From Planctomycetota bacterium (GTDB lineage Bacteria; Planctomycetota; SZUA-567; H5-PLA8), in NCBI GenBank assembly GCA_016200135.1, contig JACQFI010000097.1, positions 35,446 through 99,445 on the forward strand: a stretch of 64,000 nucleotides of DNA. The letters are read 5' to 3'. The position numbers and the translations under genes were made by a program. Position 1 is the first letter of the stretch. Each line of letters begins with the position of its first letter. Under the pieces are notes generated by a model. That model did no database searches and was not told where the DNA came from. It saw only the letters and a list, made by a program, of their open reading frames with translations. Of the stretch, positions 45,363 to 55,344 are shown one piece after another.

Positions 45363-46493
45363 ATGGCGCGAATGAACACCGCACAACCCAATTTTGACGA
45401 AGGACTTAAGTACGTCCAACTCAAAGAGATGATCCTCGCGCGGATTCAGACTGGCGATTTGAAGCCCGGGATGAAACTCCCGACCCAGCGGAACCTGATG
45501 GCGCGCCACGGCCTCAGTTACGCGACCGTCAGCCGCGCGTTGCAGGAACTCGCGCGCGAAGGATTCATCACCCGCGCGGTCCGCACCGGCAGCCGCGTCT
45601 CCGGCAAAGCGCGCGCGGCCTCGGCGCACCCACTGCGCCTGCATCTGCTCGGCGGAGTTCCCCCGGCCGCGGCGCGCGGGCTCACGGTCTTCCGCGAACT
45701 GCTCGATACCGCTCGCGAACTCGGCCTGCCTGTCGAACTTCACGAAGAGATGGACCAGGCCGCGCGGGCGCGGCTCGTGGAAGATGTCCTCACGCGGCGC
45801 CAAAAGTACGGACACGATTTCGAGGCCGCGGTCTTCCCGTACTTCGCCGGGCATCGCGAGCACATCGACCGGCTGCGTGAGGCCGGCGCGCCGTACATCG
45901 TGCTGGATGTTCCGCACGCCATGCCCGGCTACTCGATCGTGCTCCGCGACCATCTTGCCGCCGCGCGCATGCTGGTGGAACGAATGCTTCAGGCCGGGCA
46001 TCGCCGCGAACGCATCGGCCTGGTGCTCGGCTCGCGCGACGACGCCGACCCCGATCCGTACCAGTGGGATCTCGCGAAGGCGCAGGGCGCGCTCGACGCG
46101 CTGGGCGCGACCGATCCGCGCCGCGTCGAATGGAACGTCGCGCCGGACGTCGAAGCGGGTGCGCGCGCGCTGGACGCCCTGCTCACGCGCGCGCCGGAAC
46201 TGACCGCGGTCTACTGCGACAACGCGCCCAATGCCGCGGGCGTCTGCCGCGCCGCCGCCGCGCGCGGCCTGAGCGTCCCGCGCGAGCTCTCGGTGGTATG
46301 CGTCAACAAGCCGGACGCGGCATTGGAGTTTCCGGCTCCGGTGACCCACGCGTGGGCTCCGGCAGAAGGCGTGGGCCGCGCCGCCGCGCTAGCGCTCTTC
46401 AACCAGCTCACGGGCCACGCCGATCCGCCGCTCGTCAAAGAGCTGCCCATGCGTTTCGAAGATGGCGCGACGGTCGCGAAGCCTCGGGATTAG
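45363..46493 (+). CDS. GntR-type regulator with LacI-like sugar-sensor domain
   Basis: A 376-residue protein; ATG 45363 or ATG 45372 may start it and neither has a clear ribosome site. An N-terminal winged helix of GntR type (LKPGMKLPTQRNLMARHGLS, TVSRALQELAREGFI) is joined to a periplasmic-binding-protein-like domain (about 85-370) with ERIGLVLG, AVYCDNAPNAAGVCRAA and LSVVCVNKPD, as in AraR/LacI sensors. It precedes the DUF4091 and PL26-like genes on the same strand and probably controls them in response to a sugar. Confidence 0.88.
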   Translation: MARMNTAQPNFDEGLKYVQLKEMILARIQTGDLKPGMKLPTQRNLMARHGLSYATVSRALQELAREGFITRAVRTGSRVSGKARAASAHPLRLHLLGGVPPAAARGLTVFRELLDTARELGLPVELHEEMDQAARARLVEDVLTRRQKYGHDFEAAVFPYFAGHREHIDRLREAGAPYIVLDVPHAMPGYSIVLRDHLAAARMLVERMLQAGHRRERIGLVLGSRDDADPDPYQWDLAKAQGALDALGATDPRRVEWNVAPDVEAGARALDALLTRAPELTAVYCDNAPNAAGVCRAAAARGLSVPRELSVVCVNKPDAALEFPAPVTHAWAPAEGVGRAAALALFNQLTGHADPPLVKELPMRFEDGATVAKPRD

Positions 46494-46529
46494 CTCTGGC
46501 TCAAGAATAACAAATATTAGGAGACTCTC

Positions 46530-48881
46530 ATGCCCGTTCGACTGCCGCGCCCTTTGCTTCCCGCCGCGCTCGCCGCCTTCGCGCTTTTGGCCGGCACTAT
46601 TCAGGCGCAGGACACCGCGCCCGCGGAGAGCACCGGGCCGGAGCTGCTCAAGAACGGTTCGTTCGACGAGCCGGGCGACGGCAAGAGTTGTCCCTTCGCC
46701 GGTTGGGTGGGCCGCAGCGGACAAAACGGGGCGTACATGTTTGAGCTCGCCACGGGCAAGACCGGCAAGGCCGCGAAGATTTCAGGCACCAAGGCGGGCC
46801 GCGGCGACATCCACAATGCGGAAGGTTTCGCCGTCAAGGCCGGCGAGACGCTGCGCGTGCGTTTCTGGGCCAAGACCGAGAACTTCAAAGGCGGTGCGTT
46901 CGCGACGCTCGAAGGCGAACCGAACGACGACGGCTGGCACAAAATCAACATCGACGCGTCGCCCGACTGGAAGCTCTACGAGACGCGCGTGAAGGTCCCC
47001 AAGGGTGCGAAGGGCCAGGACGAGCCGAAGATCCTGATCTGGATCTACCACTTCGGCACCGGCGACCTGCTCATCGACGGCCTCAGCGCGTGCGTGGTGA
47101 AGCCGGATAGCGCCGCCGAAGCGCGCCGCGAGTTAGCCATGATCGGTTCGTGGGCGGATGCGCTCTTCCCCGATGCGAAGGAGAAGAGCGAGAAACTGAA
47201 GTCAAGCTTTGGAGACCGCACCGATCCTCCGACGCTTCAAGATGTCGCGCGGGTCCGGCAGTTGGCGATCCAACTCATCGGCAAACAACAGGGCACTAAA
47301 GAACTGTTCGCCGTCGGGGTCGCTTCGGGCCTCGACCAGATATTCCTCGATGAGCCCTACCGCGGCACGTTCGCGCCCGCACTAAAGATCGCGCTCGCGC
47401 AAAACGAGTCCGAAGGCGCGCAGGTCGTCGTGCTCTCCGCGGGTAAGGAACTGAAGGGCGTCTCGGTCGCGCTCGACGGAAACTTGAAAGGCCCCGGCGG
47501 CGCGGAGCTTTTGGCAGCACAGGTCAAACTCGCGCTCGTCGGCTACGTCGATACGTCCAAAGGCAAGCGCCCGTACGAATCGCGCAAGCTCGGCTGGTGG
47601 CCCGACCCGCTCCTGCCCAACGCCGCGTTCGACGTGAAGGCCAACGAGTGCCAGCCGTTGCTGGTCACGATCTCCACGAGCGAGAAGACCGCGCCCGGCG
47701 CGTACACGGGCAACATTTCCGTCGCATGCGGCGACGCGAAGGCCGTGCTGCCGCTGCAAGTCGAGGTCTTTCCCTTCGCGTTGCCGGAGAAAGGACCGTT
47801 CGCCGCGCTGGCGCTTGGGTGCGAGCCGCAGGCGGTCGCAAAGTTTTACGGCGGCGACCCGGGCGAGCAGATCATCGAACGCTTTGCGTTGGAGGCCTCG
47901 AAACGCCGCCTTCCGCCCGCCGGGCTGCTAAACGGCTGGGCCTGGAAGACCGCCAAAGTTCCCAAGGCCGGCGACGGCTACGATTTCGCCAAGCTCGACC
48001 GCTGGATCGACGCGCTCAAGCCGTATCTCACGCGCTTCCCCATGGCCGTCGTGCCGCGCTTCCGCAAGTTCGGAGGCGGCGATTACGACGAGAACTTCAA
48101 GCGCGAGTTCGGCGCGTTCATCAAAGCGTACGCGGCGCATCTCAAGGACAAGGGCGTCTTTGGCGCGGCCGTGTTCTACAACATCGACGAGGCCTCCAAC
48201 GACGCGAAGCTGCGCGAATGGGACGCGTGCAAGGAGATGTACGCGCTCGCCAAGCAGGCCGCGCCGGACCTGCGCGTCATGCAGTGCCTCAACGAGTTCA
48301 AAGGCGTGCAGGCGCTCGCGGGCCACGCGGACATTTGGGACCTCTACTTCGGCCAGTACGAGCAGGCCGGCGGGCCGGACCGCCTGAAAGCCGGCGACGA
48401 GATCGGACTCGCCGTCTGCATCTGGCCGCACGAGCATCCGAACCTTTTCGTCGAGTACCCGCTTCTTGACGCGCGCGTGATGCCGTGGATCTGCTTCCGC
48501 ACCGGCGCGAAGGGCTTCGAGTACTGGGATCTCTTCCAGAGCTGGGACGCCAACGCGGGCAACAAGACGTGGTGGAGTTCCGGCGACGGCACGCGCACCG
48601 CGTGGAAGCTCGAGAAGCCCCACGCCGACGGCCTGCTGCTGTATCCCGGCCCCGGCGGCGAGCCGATCGGTTCGCTGCGCCTGGAAGCCCTGCGCGACGG
48701 CATCGAAGACTACGCGTATCTCGCGCTGCTGGCCGAGCGCGCCGCGAAAGATCCCGAGTCCGCCGCGCTGCTCAAGGAAGCGAAGGAGCAGCTCGTCACC
48801 GGCGTCACGTCCTTCGATCCCGACCCGCGAAACCTTCTGGACCTTCGTGCCCGCATCGCCAAACAGCTCTCAAAAAAATAG
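46530..48881 (+). CDS. Exported DUF4091 (GH123-like) protein with carbohydrate-binding N-terminus
   Basis: A 783-residue protein with TAGGAGA 6 bases before ATG 46530. Signal peptide 1-26 (LAAFALLAGTIQAQ). Residues about 40-190 form a CenC-like binding domain (LLKNGSFDEPGDG, then WKLYETRVKVP). The main part resembles GH123/DUF4091 proteins: PFALPEKGPFAALALG, a barrel region with IDEASND, and the C-terminal IGSLRLEALRDGIEDYAYLALL hallmark. The likely role is hydrolysis or binding of amino-sugar glycans outside the cell; the GH123 catalytic Asp-Glu pair could not be fixed by eye. Confidence 0.82.
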   Translation: MPVRLPRPLLPAALAAFALLAGTIQAQDTAPAESTGPELLKNGSFDEPGDGKSCPFAGWVGRSGQNGAYMFELATGKTGKAAKISGTKAGRGDIHNAEGFAVKAGETLRVRFWAKTENFKGGAFATLEGEPNDDGWHKINIDASPDWKLYETRVKVPKGAKGQDEPKILIWIYHFGTGDLLIDGLSACVVKPDSAAEARRELAMIGSWADALFPDAKEKSEKLKSSFGDRTDPPTLQDVARVRQLAIQLIGKQQGTKELFAVGVASGLDQIFLDEPYRGTFAPALKIALAQNESEGAQVVVLSAGKELKGVSVALDGNLKGPGGAELLAAQVKLALVGYVDTSKGKRPYESRKLGWWPDPLLPNAAFDVKANECQPLLVTISTSEKTAPGAYTGNISVACGDAKAVLPLQVEVFPFALPEKGPFAALALGCEPQAVAKFYGGDPGEQIIERFALEASKRRLPPAGLLNGWAWKTAKVPKAGDGYDFAKLDRWIDALKPYLTRFPMAVVPRFRKFGGGDYDENFKREFGAFIKAYAAHLKDKGVFGAAVFYNIDEASNDAKLREWDACKEMYALAKQAAPDLRVMQCLNEFKGVQALAGHADIWDLYFGQYEQAGGPDRLKAGDEIGLAVCIWPHEHPNLFVEYPLLDARVMPWICFRTGAKGFEYWDLFQSWDANAGNKTWWSSGDGTRTAWKLEKPHADGLLLYPGPGGEPIGSLRLEALRDGIEDYAYLALLAERAAKDPESAALLKEAKEQLVTGVTSFDPDPRNLLDLRARIAKQLSKK

Positions 48882-49158
48882 CCCCGGCCGCAGCGCACCT
48901 GGAACAAGCCGGCGAACCATCGGTGGCGCACCCTTATTCTTTCCGAGGTGCGCCTATGAGCATTGGCTCCGTGCCAGCGGGCTGAAATTCGCCACCGCGC
49001 GTGATTCGATCGAGATTCTCTGATTACCCGCAGAACCAAGTAGCGCGCGGCCCCTCGCGCCGGCGCGTGTACACTATAAGGAGAGCGCTGCTTGAATCTC
49101 CGCGCATGGGCCGCGCGGTCCAGCGCGGAGACTCGCCGATCCCGGAGATCCTTCGATT

Positions 49159-51654
49159 ATGCGTACCGCCATCGTCCTCACCGAGACCCTTGGAATCGCC
49201 CGCGAGCACGAGCCCGTGCGCGTGGGCATCCCGCTTCCGAAAGGGACCGTGCGCGGCGAGCCAACAGCGAGCGTCGAAGGGCGCGCGGCGCAAACGGAAG
49301 TGCTGGCACGGTGGGGCGACGGTTCGGTGAAATGGCTGCTGCTGGACTTCGCGGCCTCCTGCCCCGCGGGCGCGACGCGGCAAATCGAGGCCGAGATTTC
49401 CGAGAAGGCGGACGCGGCAAGCGGACCCGTGACGGCGGAAGTTTCCGGAGGCGCTGCGAAAGTCGCGACGGACCGGCTCGCGTTTACGGCCAAGCGCGGT
49501 GAGACGGATTTTCTAGCAGACCTAGCGACGGCGCAGGAGCCGAATGCGAAGCTGGGCTTGAGCCTCGTACTGGGTCTCGCGGGTTCGAATGCGCCGCAGG
49601 CGTTCGCGGCCGATGAAGTGGAACTCGAAACGGCTGGTCCGCAGCGGGCAACGGTTCGTGCGCGCTTCAAGATTCCCTCTGGCCTAGAACGCCATCTCGA
49701 CGCAGTCGTACGCGTCCACGCATGCGCGGGCTTTCCGGCGTTGCGGATTCAGGTGACGCTCACCAACCCGAACGCAAGCGTGCGCGAGGTCCTTGGGCGC
49801 TGGCCGCTGGGCTCGAAAGGCGCGGCATACTTGAAGACGTTCGGGCTGCGCTTGAACCGCGCGGAACTTTCGGCGGAGCGGTTCAGCGTCGATGCCGCCG
49901 CGCCGTGGCAGCGCGCGGGCAAGGCGCTGCGCATCGAACAGGAGTCCTCCGGCGGGCTGCACTGGGACATGCGCACGCATCTGGACCGGCACGAAAAGAT
50001 CCCGCAGCGCTACGCGGGCTATCGCATCTGCTCCGACGGCGCTCCGGCGGGCGCGAACTTCCGCGCCGAGCCTTGGGTGGAAGCGCTGGCCGGCACGACG
50101 CGCGTGGGCTTAGGTATCCGCGAATTCTGGCAGAACTTTCCGGTCGCGCTCGATACGTCGAAGGATGCCGCGGCGCAGATCGAGTTCTTCTCGGCCACCT
50201 TCGGCGGCGGCGAGATCGAATTGCAAGGCGGCGAGGCCAAGACGTGGGACGCGCTGCTCGCGCTCACCCCCGGGGACTTCTCCGAAGAAGAGAGCCGCCG
50301 CTTGCAGGCCGCGTGCGTCGCGCCGCTGACGGCGCTGCCCGCGGCGGAGGCGCTCGAGGCCTCGCGCGCCGAAGGTCCGTTCGTGCGCCGCGACGACGCG
50401 AAGCGCCCGGCGCTGGAACTCGCGGCGCGCGCCATGCTCCACGACCCGAAGCGGAACGTCTTTACGCAGCGCGAGGTCATCGACGAGTACGGCTGGCGCA
50501 ACTACGGCGACCTGTGGGCCGACAACGAGCGCGGCTGCAAGAACGCGCCCCGCGAGAGCCAGCTCGTGATCAGCCACTACAATCAGGAATACGATTGGGG
50601 CTTCGGGATGATCTTCCAGGCGCTGCGCAACGCGGGCGTGGACGGCGAGGCCGCGACCGACTGGTTCGCGCTTGGGCGCGCGGCCCTGCGGCACGAGGCC
50701 GACGTGGACACGTACCATTGCTGGCCGCGCGAGGAGGCGCAGGACGGCGTGTACTGCGGCGGGCACTTCACGCATACGGCACATGGCGTCGAACCCGGCG
50801 ACGCGGCGCACCGCGGCGCGCCAACGGACAAGTATTGGAACACCGCCGACTGGCCGTGGGGCCGCGGCGGCGGGCCCGAGAGCGGGCACTTCCACACGCG
50901 CGGCCAGTGGCTGCTCTACTATCTCACCGGCGACCGCCGCCATCGCGAGACGGCCCTCGAGTGCACCGCCTGCGTCGAGTACAAGATCGGCGCGGACAAA
51001 TTCCCGCAGACCGACAACGTCGGCCGCGACTCCGGGCATAACCTGCAGATTCTCGCCGACGCTTTTGCCGCGACCGGCGAGGAGAAGTACCTGCACCTCG
51101 CCGAGAAGGTCCTCGCCCGCGCGTCCTTCAAGAAGCAGTGGCAGGAGAAGCTGGCGAAGAATCCTTACGCGGGCGACTTCTCGAATTCCATTTATCTGCG
51201 CGAGTGCGCGCGGCTGCTGGACGTGCTGGCCGATCACGGCCGCGCGCCGGACGCGCCACTTTATCGGACGGCGCTCGAGAGCCTGACGGGTTACCTCGAC
51301 ACGATTCTCGAACTCGGCTGGCTCGGGCCGAAGACCGGCTTCGCGACGCAGGTCCGCGCGGAGAGCAAGCGCGCCGAGGGCGCGCGGCTCGAGCCGAAGG
51401 CCGCGCGGCGAAGCAACGACTCGTGGAACTTCATCCCGACCAACGGCTGGCTCGCCGACGACTACGCCCTCGCCGCGGCGCATGTCTCCGACGCGGCCAA
51501 GCGCGCGCGGTACCTCGAGGTCGCCCGCGCGGCGTGCGCTCTGGACCAGCGTTCGAGCCAGGGCGATTCGCCCGCGCCGATCTACCGCAACGCGAAAGTC
51601 GCGACCGCGTTCTGCCGCGGCAGCGTGGCCGCGGCGGCGGTCACGAACCAATAA
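49159..51654 (+). CDS. PcRGLX/YetA-like (PL26-type) rhamnogalacturonan lyase-like protein
   Basis: An 831-residue protein; ATG 49159 has GGAGA about 11 bases upstream. There is no signal peptide. The order matches the YetA/PcRGLX family: an N-terminal RIFT-barrel region (EPVRVGIPLPKGTVRG, WGDGSVKWLLLDF), a central beta-sandwich (to about 400), and a C-terminal alpha/alpha toroid with YGWRNYGDLWADNE, SHYNQEYDWGFGM, WPREEAQDGVYCGGHFTHT and NDSWNFIPTNGW. The fungal PL26 enzyme is an exolytic rhamnogalacturonan lyase. Together with DUF4091 it points to plant or algal polysaccharide use. Lack of an export signal suggests action on imported oligomers, or a mis-set start. Confidence 0.8.
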   Translation: MRTAIVLTETLGIAREHEPVRVGIPLPKGTVRGEPTASVEGRAAQTEVLARWGDGSVKWLLLDFAASCPAGATRQIEAEISEKADAASGPVTAEVSGGAAKVATDRLAFTAKRGETDFLADLATAQEPNAKLGLSLVLGLAGSNAPQAFAADEVELETAGPQRATVRARFKIPSGLERHLDAVVRVHACAGFPALRIQVTLTNPNASVREVLGRWPLGSKGAAYLKTFGLRLNRAELSAERFSVDAAAPWQRAGKALRIEQESSGGLHWDMRTHLDRHEKIPQRYAGYRICSDGAPAGANFRAEPWVEALAGTTRVGLGIREFWQNFPVALDTSKDAAAQIEFFSATFGGGEIELQGGEAKTWDALLALTPGDFSEEESRRLQAACVAPLTALPAAEALEASRAEGPFVRRDDAKRPALELAARAMLHDPKRNVFTQREVIDEYGWRNYGDLWADNERGCKNAPRESQLVISHYNQEYDWGFGMIFQALRNAGVDGEAATDWFALGRAALRHEADVDTYHCWPREEAQDGVYCGGHFTHTAHGVEPGDAAHRGAPTDKYWNTADWPWGRGGGPESGHFHTRGQWLLYYLTGDRRHRETALECTACVEYKIGADKFPQTDNVGRDSGHNLQILADAFAATGEEKYLHLAEKVLARASFKKQWQEKLAKNPYAGDFSNSIYLRECARLLDVLADHGRAPDAPLYRTALESLTGYLDTILELGWLGPKTGFATQVRAESKRAEGARLEPKAARRSNDSWNFIPTNGWLADDYALAAAHVSDAAKRARYLEVARAACALDQRSSQGDSPAPIYRNAKVATAFCRGSVAAAAVTNQ

Positions 51655-51657
51655 ACT

Positions 51658-51728
51658 TCAAATCCGAAGCACGAAATCAGAAAGGGCCTGGTTGAGTCCA
51701 GGTCTTTCGGATTTCGATATTTGGATTT
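51658..51728. repeat. AAATCCGAA/TTCGGATTT inverted short repeat
   Basis: AAATCCGAAGCACGAAATC on the left and TTTCGGATTTCGATATTTGG on the right can pair around a centre with its own CCTGGTTGAGTCCAGG hairpin. It lies just after the PL26-like gene and belongs with the TTTTGGATT word family. Confidence 0.6.
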
Positions 51729-51729
51729 G

Positions 51730-51849
51730 TTGAAATCCCCTCCTTATGTAAGGAGGGGTTAGGGGAGGTCAAAGCAGCGGAGGAGTTAACCCCCCTGTAT
51801 CCCCCCTTACTTAAGGGGGGAATTCACGACGCGCTGAGGGTTTTCAACA
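51730..51849. repeat. Compound repeat with GTTGAAA ends (family D)
   Basis: It begins TTGAAATCCCCTCC, has a CCCCTCCTT/AAGGAGGGG hairpin, then a CCCCCCTTA/TTAAGGGGGG hairpin, and ends GGGTTTTCAAC, inverted to the start. A further copy begins at 63968 and is cut by the right window edge. It is possibly a small non-autonomous element. Confidence 0.65.
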
Positions 51850-51879
51850 GAGCAGATTTTCGGATTTGCTATTGTTGTT

Positions 51880-53118
51880 TTAGAGTCCGCGCACGGGGAT
51901 CGGCTTGCGGGTGCGCCACTTGCCGCGGGTAAAATCGGGGAAGGCGACGGGCGCGCTGCCTTTCTTCACGGACTCGACCGAGAGCGGCGTGATGACGCTC
52001 CAGGTCGCGGAATCGTAGACATCAATGGGCGTCTGCGTCCTGTTGCGGACGGCGCGGACGAAATCGTAGAGCGTGATGTAGTCGCAGCCGCCGTGCCCGC
52101 CGTTTTTCTTGGCCTCGCGTTCGAGACTCTTCCAGAGCGGATGCACGTACTTCTTCAGGTACGGCGCGAAGGGCTCGTACTTGTGGTGCTCGGGCGAGAC
52201 GCCGTCGAGGTACACGCCGTCGACCGTGCCCATGTACAGGCCCTTGACGCCCTGGCAGCGGAAGATCAGGTCGTACGGGCGCGGCAGGTTGGTGTCGTGG
52301 TAGAGCGTGACCGTGGCGCCGCCGGCGCATTTGATCAGCGAGCAGTTGACGTCGCCGAGCTTATACGTGCGGCGCGAGAGCGGGTGGCGCGGCCCGAGCA
52401 GCTTGCGCGCGTAATCCTGAATGCCGCGCGCCTTGGAACTCATGCTGGTGAGATACGTGAAGCGGTCGCCGCGGTTGATGTTGTTCCACTGCGCGATCGG
52501 GCCGATCTGGTGCGTGGGATAAAGGTTGCCGTCCTTGTTCAGCGAGTGGCCGCCGCGCCACTTGAGCGTGCCTTCCTTCGAGATCTTGGTCATGCGGACG
52601 TCGTGCTGGTAGCCGGCCTCGAAGTGGATCAGTTCGCCGAAGCAGTTCTCGCGGACCATGCGCAGGACCGTGAGCACGTTCTGAAAGTAGCAGACGTTCT
52701 CGAGCATCATGCAGGGCATGCCGGTGCGCTCGCTGGTGCGGACGAGGTCCCAGCATTCTTCGACGGTGGTGGCGGCGGGCACTTCGGTGGCGGCGTACTT
52801 GCCGTGGCGCATGGCCGCGACGCTCACCGGCACGTGGATCTCCCACGGCCCGCCGCAGACGACCGCGTCGAGGTCCTCGCGGGCGCAGAGCTTCTCGAAG
52901 TGCGACTGGCCGCCGACGTACAGCGCGGGCTCCGTGCCGGACTTCTCCTTTACGATGCCCTGCGCGCGGAGGGCGTTGTCCCTGCTGCGATCGGCGACGG
53001 CGTTGACGGTGACGCCGGGAATCGCGAGCAGCGTCTTCATGAGAAACGTCCCGCGGCCTCCGACGCCGACCATGCCGATGCGAACCGTTTTGGGCGAGGC
53101 GTGCCTGCGCTTCTTCAT
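51880..53118 (-). CDS. Gfo/Idh/MocA oxidoreductase, GH109-like
   Basis: A 412-residue protein with AAAGGA 9 bases before ATG 53118. The N-terminal NAD-binding fold has GMVGVGGRGTFL. GGPWEIHVPVSVAAMRHGK and TEVPAATTVEECWDLV are typical of Gfo/Idh/MocA. The C-terminal domain has ENVCYFQNVLTVLRMVRE, GELIHFEAGYQHD, LNKDGNLYPTHQIGPIAQW and NINRGDRFTYLTSMSS, which are hallmarks of GH109 NAD-dependent alpha-N-acetylgalactosaminidases. No Tat signal is evident, though many GH109 proteins have one. Likely cleavage of alpha-GalNAc or a related glycoside through transient oxidation. Confidence 0.85.
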   Translation of the reverse strand: MKKRRHASPKTVRIGMVGVGGRGTFLMKTLLAIPGVTVNAVADRSRDNALRAQGIVKEKSGTEPALYVGGQSHFEKLCAREDLDAVVCGGPWEIHVPVSVAAMRHGKYAATEVPAATTVEECWDLVRTSERTGMPCMMLENVCYFQNVLTVLRMVRENCFGELIHFEAGYQHDVRMTKISKEGTLKWRGGHSLNKDGNLYPTHQIGPIAQWNNINRGDRFTYLTSMSSKARGIQDYARKLLGPRHPLSRRTYKLGDVNCSLIKCAGGATVTLYHDTNLPRPYDLIFRCQGVKGLYMGTVDGVYLDGVSPEHHKYEPFAPYLKKYVHPLWKSLEREAKKNGGHGGCDYITLYDFVRAVRNRTQTPIDVYDSATWSVITPLSVESVKKGSAPVAFPDFTRGKWRTRKPIPVRGL

Positions 53119-53204
53119 GGAGGGAATCCTTTTCTTTATCCGAGTTTTTTTGTGCCCGCCCCATTAAGGGGGCGGGCGCAAGGCCGCGAAGGTTAAAGGG
53201 AACG

Positions 53205-53978
53205 TCAGGCGGTCGCCAGCGCCTCGGCGATGGCGCGCTCGACGGGCGAGAACGCGTCCGGGTTCTCCCGCTTCAGGTTCATGGGTTCCTTGAGCTGGAA
53301 ACACGGATTGCAGATGAAGCGCACGGACTTGCCCGTGTTGGGGCTGCGGGCGTGGCGCATGAAAGGATGCATGAGCGCGATGTCGCCGGCCTGGCCGTTG
53401 GTCTCGATAACTTTTTTGAACGGATGGGCCGCGACGCGCTTGGTAAGTTCGCCGACGTCGAGGCCGGCGGGCTCGGCCTCGTTCAAAATCCGCGCGGTGA
53501 TCTTGTGCGAGCCCAAGTCGATGGCGGTGCCGCCGTCACCCGGGCCGATGTCCGAGAAGAGGAAGATCGGGAGCAGGCCCTGGTCGCGCGAGTGAACGTG
53601 ATGGTGGAACTGGATGCCGTCGATGTGCCAGCCTGTGGCGGGCTCGGTCCACGGCGGCTTGTCGAAACCCGGGAACGCGACGGGCCACCAGCCGAGCCGG
53701 CCGACATTGGTCCAGCGGCCCGCGCCCATCACGTCGTCGAGCGCGCCATAGAGGCGCGGCGTGAAGGCTTCCGAGAAGGGCGGACCGCCAAAATCTTTTT
53801 GGAGATGAACGACGGGCTTGGTCCAGCCCGAGGGGTCGTCGGGGCGCAGCCCGATCTCCTTCCAGAGCATCTCGCGAACCTGCCGGGCCACCTCGCGCGG
53901 GAAGACCTCCCGCAGCACCACGTAACCGTCTTCCACAAACTGTTCGACCTCGTCCTCGGACAAGACCTTGGTACCCAT
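53205..53978 (-). CDS. PhyH-family oxygenase, third copy
   Basis: A 257-residue protein. ATG 53978 has GAGGA 8 bases upstream; a frame extended to 54083 is not supported. Features: VEQFVEDGYVVLREVFPREV, GWHIDGIQFHHH (HxD), MHPFMRHARSPN (distal His) and an Arg in SVRFICNP. It is divergent from the dehydrogenase gene at 54277 and lies 86 bases upstream of the GH109-like gene on the same strand, so both may be co-transcribed. Substrate unknown. Confidence 0.87.
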   Translation of the reverse strand: MGTKVLSEDEVEQFVEDGYVVLREVFPREVARQVREMLWKEIGLRPDDPSGWTKPVVHLQKDFGGPPFSEAFTPRLYGALDDVMGAGRWTNVGRLGWWPVAFPGFDKPPWTEPATGWHIDGIQFHHHVHSRDQGLLPIFLFSDIGPGDGGTAIDLGSHKITARILNEAEPAGLDVGELTKRVAAHPFKKVIETNGQAGDIALMHPFMRHARSPNTGKSVRFICNPCFQLKEPMNLKRENPDAFSPVERAIAEALATA

Positions 53979-54276
53979 CGGATAGATCCTCGGGCCATGG
54001 GATGTGGAACACGTGCCAGAAATTGTTACACCGTGGCGGCGGGTGTCTATTCGAGAATTGAGGCTTAACCGGAGGCGAGCCATGGTCCCTTGAGTGTACC
54101 AATGGCAACGGGACGCGCGGCAAGGGCTTGCGAATTTAACTTCGAAAAACGCAATGAATTGGGTCGCGGCGTGTGCGGACTCGAACTAATATCGACTGGA
54201 CTTTTGGATAAATAGCCACAGCATTCTCGAAGTCAGCCGCTCTTGGCCGGCATCCGATCCCGAGGCTCCCGCTCCC

Positions 54277-55251
54277 ATGGCGACCATTGTCTTCGATTTC
54301 TGGATTCACCCCGAGTCCCGGGCGCTCGCGGGCGCGGGCCACGAGATCCTCGGGCCGCTGAACGAGAACGCGGCCGAGCGGACGCGGACGCTGGCGCGGG
54401 CCGACGGGCTGATCCTCTCGAACCTGCTGCAGATCCGCGAGCCCGAACTGCTGGCCGCGCCGAAGCTGAAGGTCGTCGCGCGGCCCGGCGTCGGCATGGA
54501 CAACGTGGACATCCCCGCCGCGACGAAGCACGGCGTCTGCGTGGTGAACACGCCGGACGCGCCGAGCCAGTCCACGGCCGAGCACGCGGTCGCGCTGCTG
54601 TTCGCGCTCGCGAAAGGCGTGGTGAAGTCGGACGTGAACGTGCGCGCGAAAGGCTGGGAGACGCGGGGGGAATTCTTCGGCGTGGAGCTGAAGGGCAAGA
54701 CGCTGGGGCTGGTAGGCGTCGGGCGCATCGGCGGGATCGTCGCGAAGATCTGCCGCGACGGGCTGGGCATGAAGGTCGTGGCGTTCGACCCGTTCCTCGA
54801 CCCGGCGCGCGCCGCGGCCTTAAGCGTCGAACTCCGGCCGGACCTCAAGACGGTCCTCGCTGAGGCCGATTACGTCTCGGTCCACTGTGCGCTCTCGCCG
54901 CAGACGCGGGGCCTGCTCGGCCGCGAACAGCTCGCCGCGATGAAGCCCACGGCCTGCCTGATCAACTGCGAGCGTGGGCCGATCGTGGACGAGTTGGCGC
55001 TCGCGGAGGCGCTGACGGCCAAGACGATCGCAGGCGCGGGCGTGGACGTCTTCACCGACGAGCCGTTGCCGCGGGAGCATCCTCTTTATAAGGCGCCCAA
55101 CGCGATCCTCACGCCGCACGTGGCTTCGCACACGGGTGAGTGCGAGCGCGCCATGCATCTGGGCGCGATGGAGCAGGTGCTGGCGGTGCTGCGCGGCGAG
55201 CGGCCGAAATCGCTGGTGAACGGGGACGTGTGGGAGAAGCGGCGGCGCTGA
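54277..55251 (+). CDS. D-2-hydroxyacid dehydrogenase (phosphoglycerate dehydrogenase-like)
   Basis: A 324-residue protein; ATG 54277 has only a weak GAGG about 10 bases upstream. The substrate domain shows RPGVGMDNVDIPAATKHGV. NAD fold: GLVGVGRIGGIVAKI and VVAFDP. Catalytic residues: Arg in NCERGPIVDE, Glu in DVFTDEPLPREHPL, and His in TPHVASHTGE. It lacks the ACT domain of full SerA. It reduces or oxidises a 2-hydroxy acid. It is followed on the same strand by an aldolase that makes 2-oxo acids, so the pair could serve one sugar-acid pathway. Confidence 0.9.
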   Translation: MATIVFDFWIHPESRALAGAGHEILGPLNENAAERTRTLARADGLILSNLLQIREPELLAAPKLKVVARPGVGMDNVDIPAATKHGVCVVNTPDAPSQSTAEHAVALLFALAKGVVKSDVNVRAKGWETRGEFFGVELKGKTLGLVGVGRIGGIVAKICRDGLGMKVVAFDPFLDPARAAALSVELRPDLKTVLAEADYVSVHCALSPQTRGLLGREQLAAMKPTACLINCERGPIVDELALAEALTAKTIAGAGVDVFTDEPLPREHPLYKAPNAILTPHVASHTGECERAMHLGAMEQVLAVLRGERPKSLVNGDVWEKRRR

Positions 55252-55344
55252 ATTCGGATCCACGAATCTTCACGAATGGACGCAAATCTACATAGGTGCT
55301 GCATAACTTTTAATCTGGTTTGTGGAAGACAAAAGGAAAAAACC

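Noticed and set aside
54159..54192. TTGGGT and TAATAT as promoter of the hydroxyacid dehydrogenase
   Set aside because: The spacer would be 22 bases, too long for a sigma-70-type promoter.
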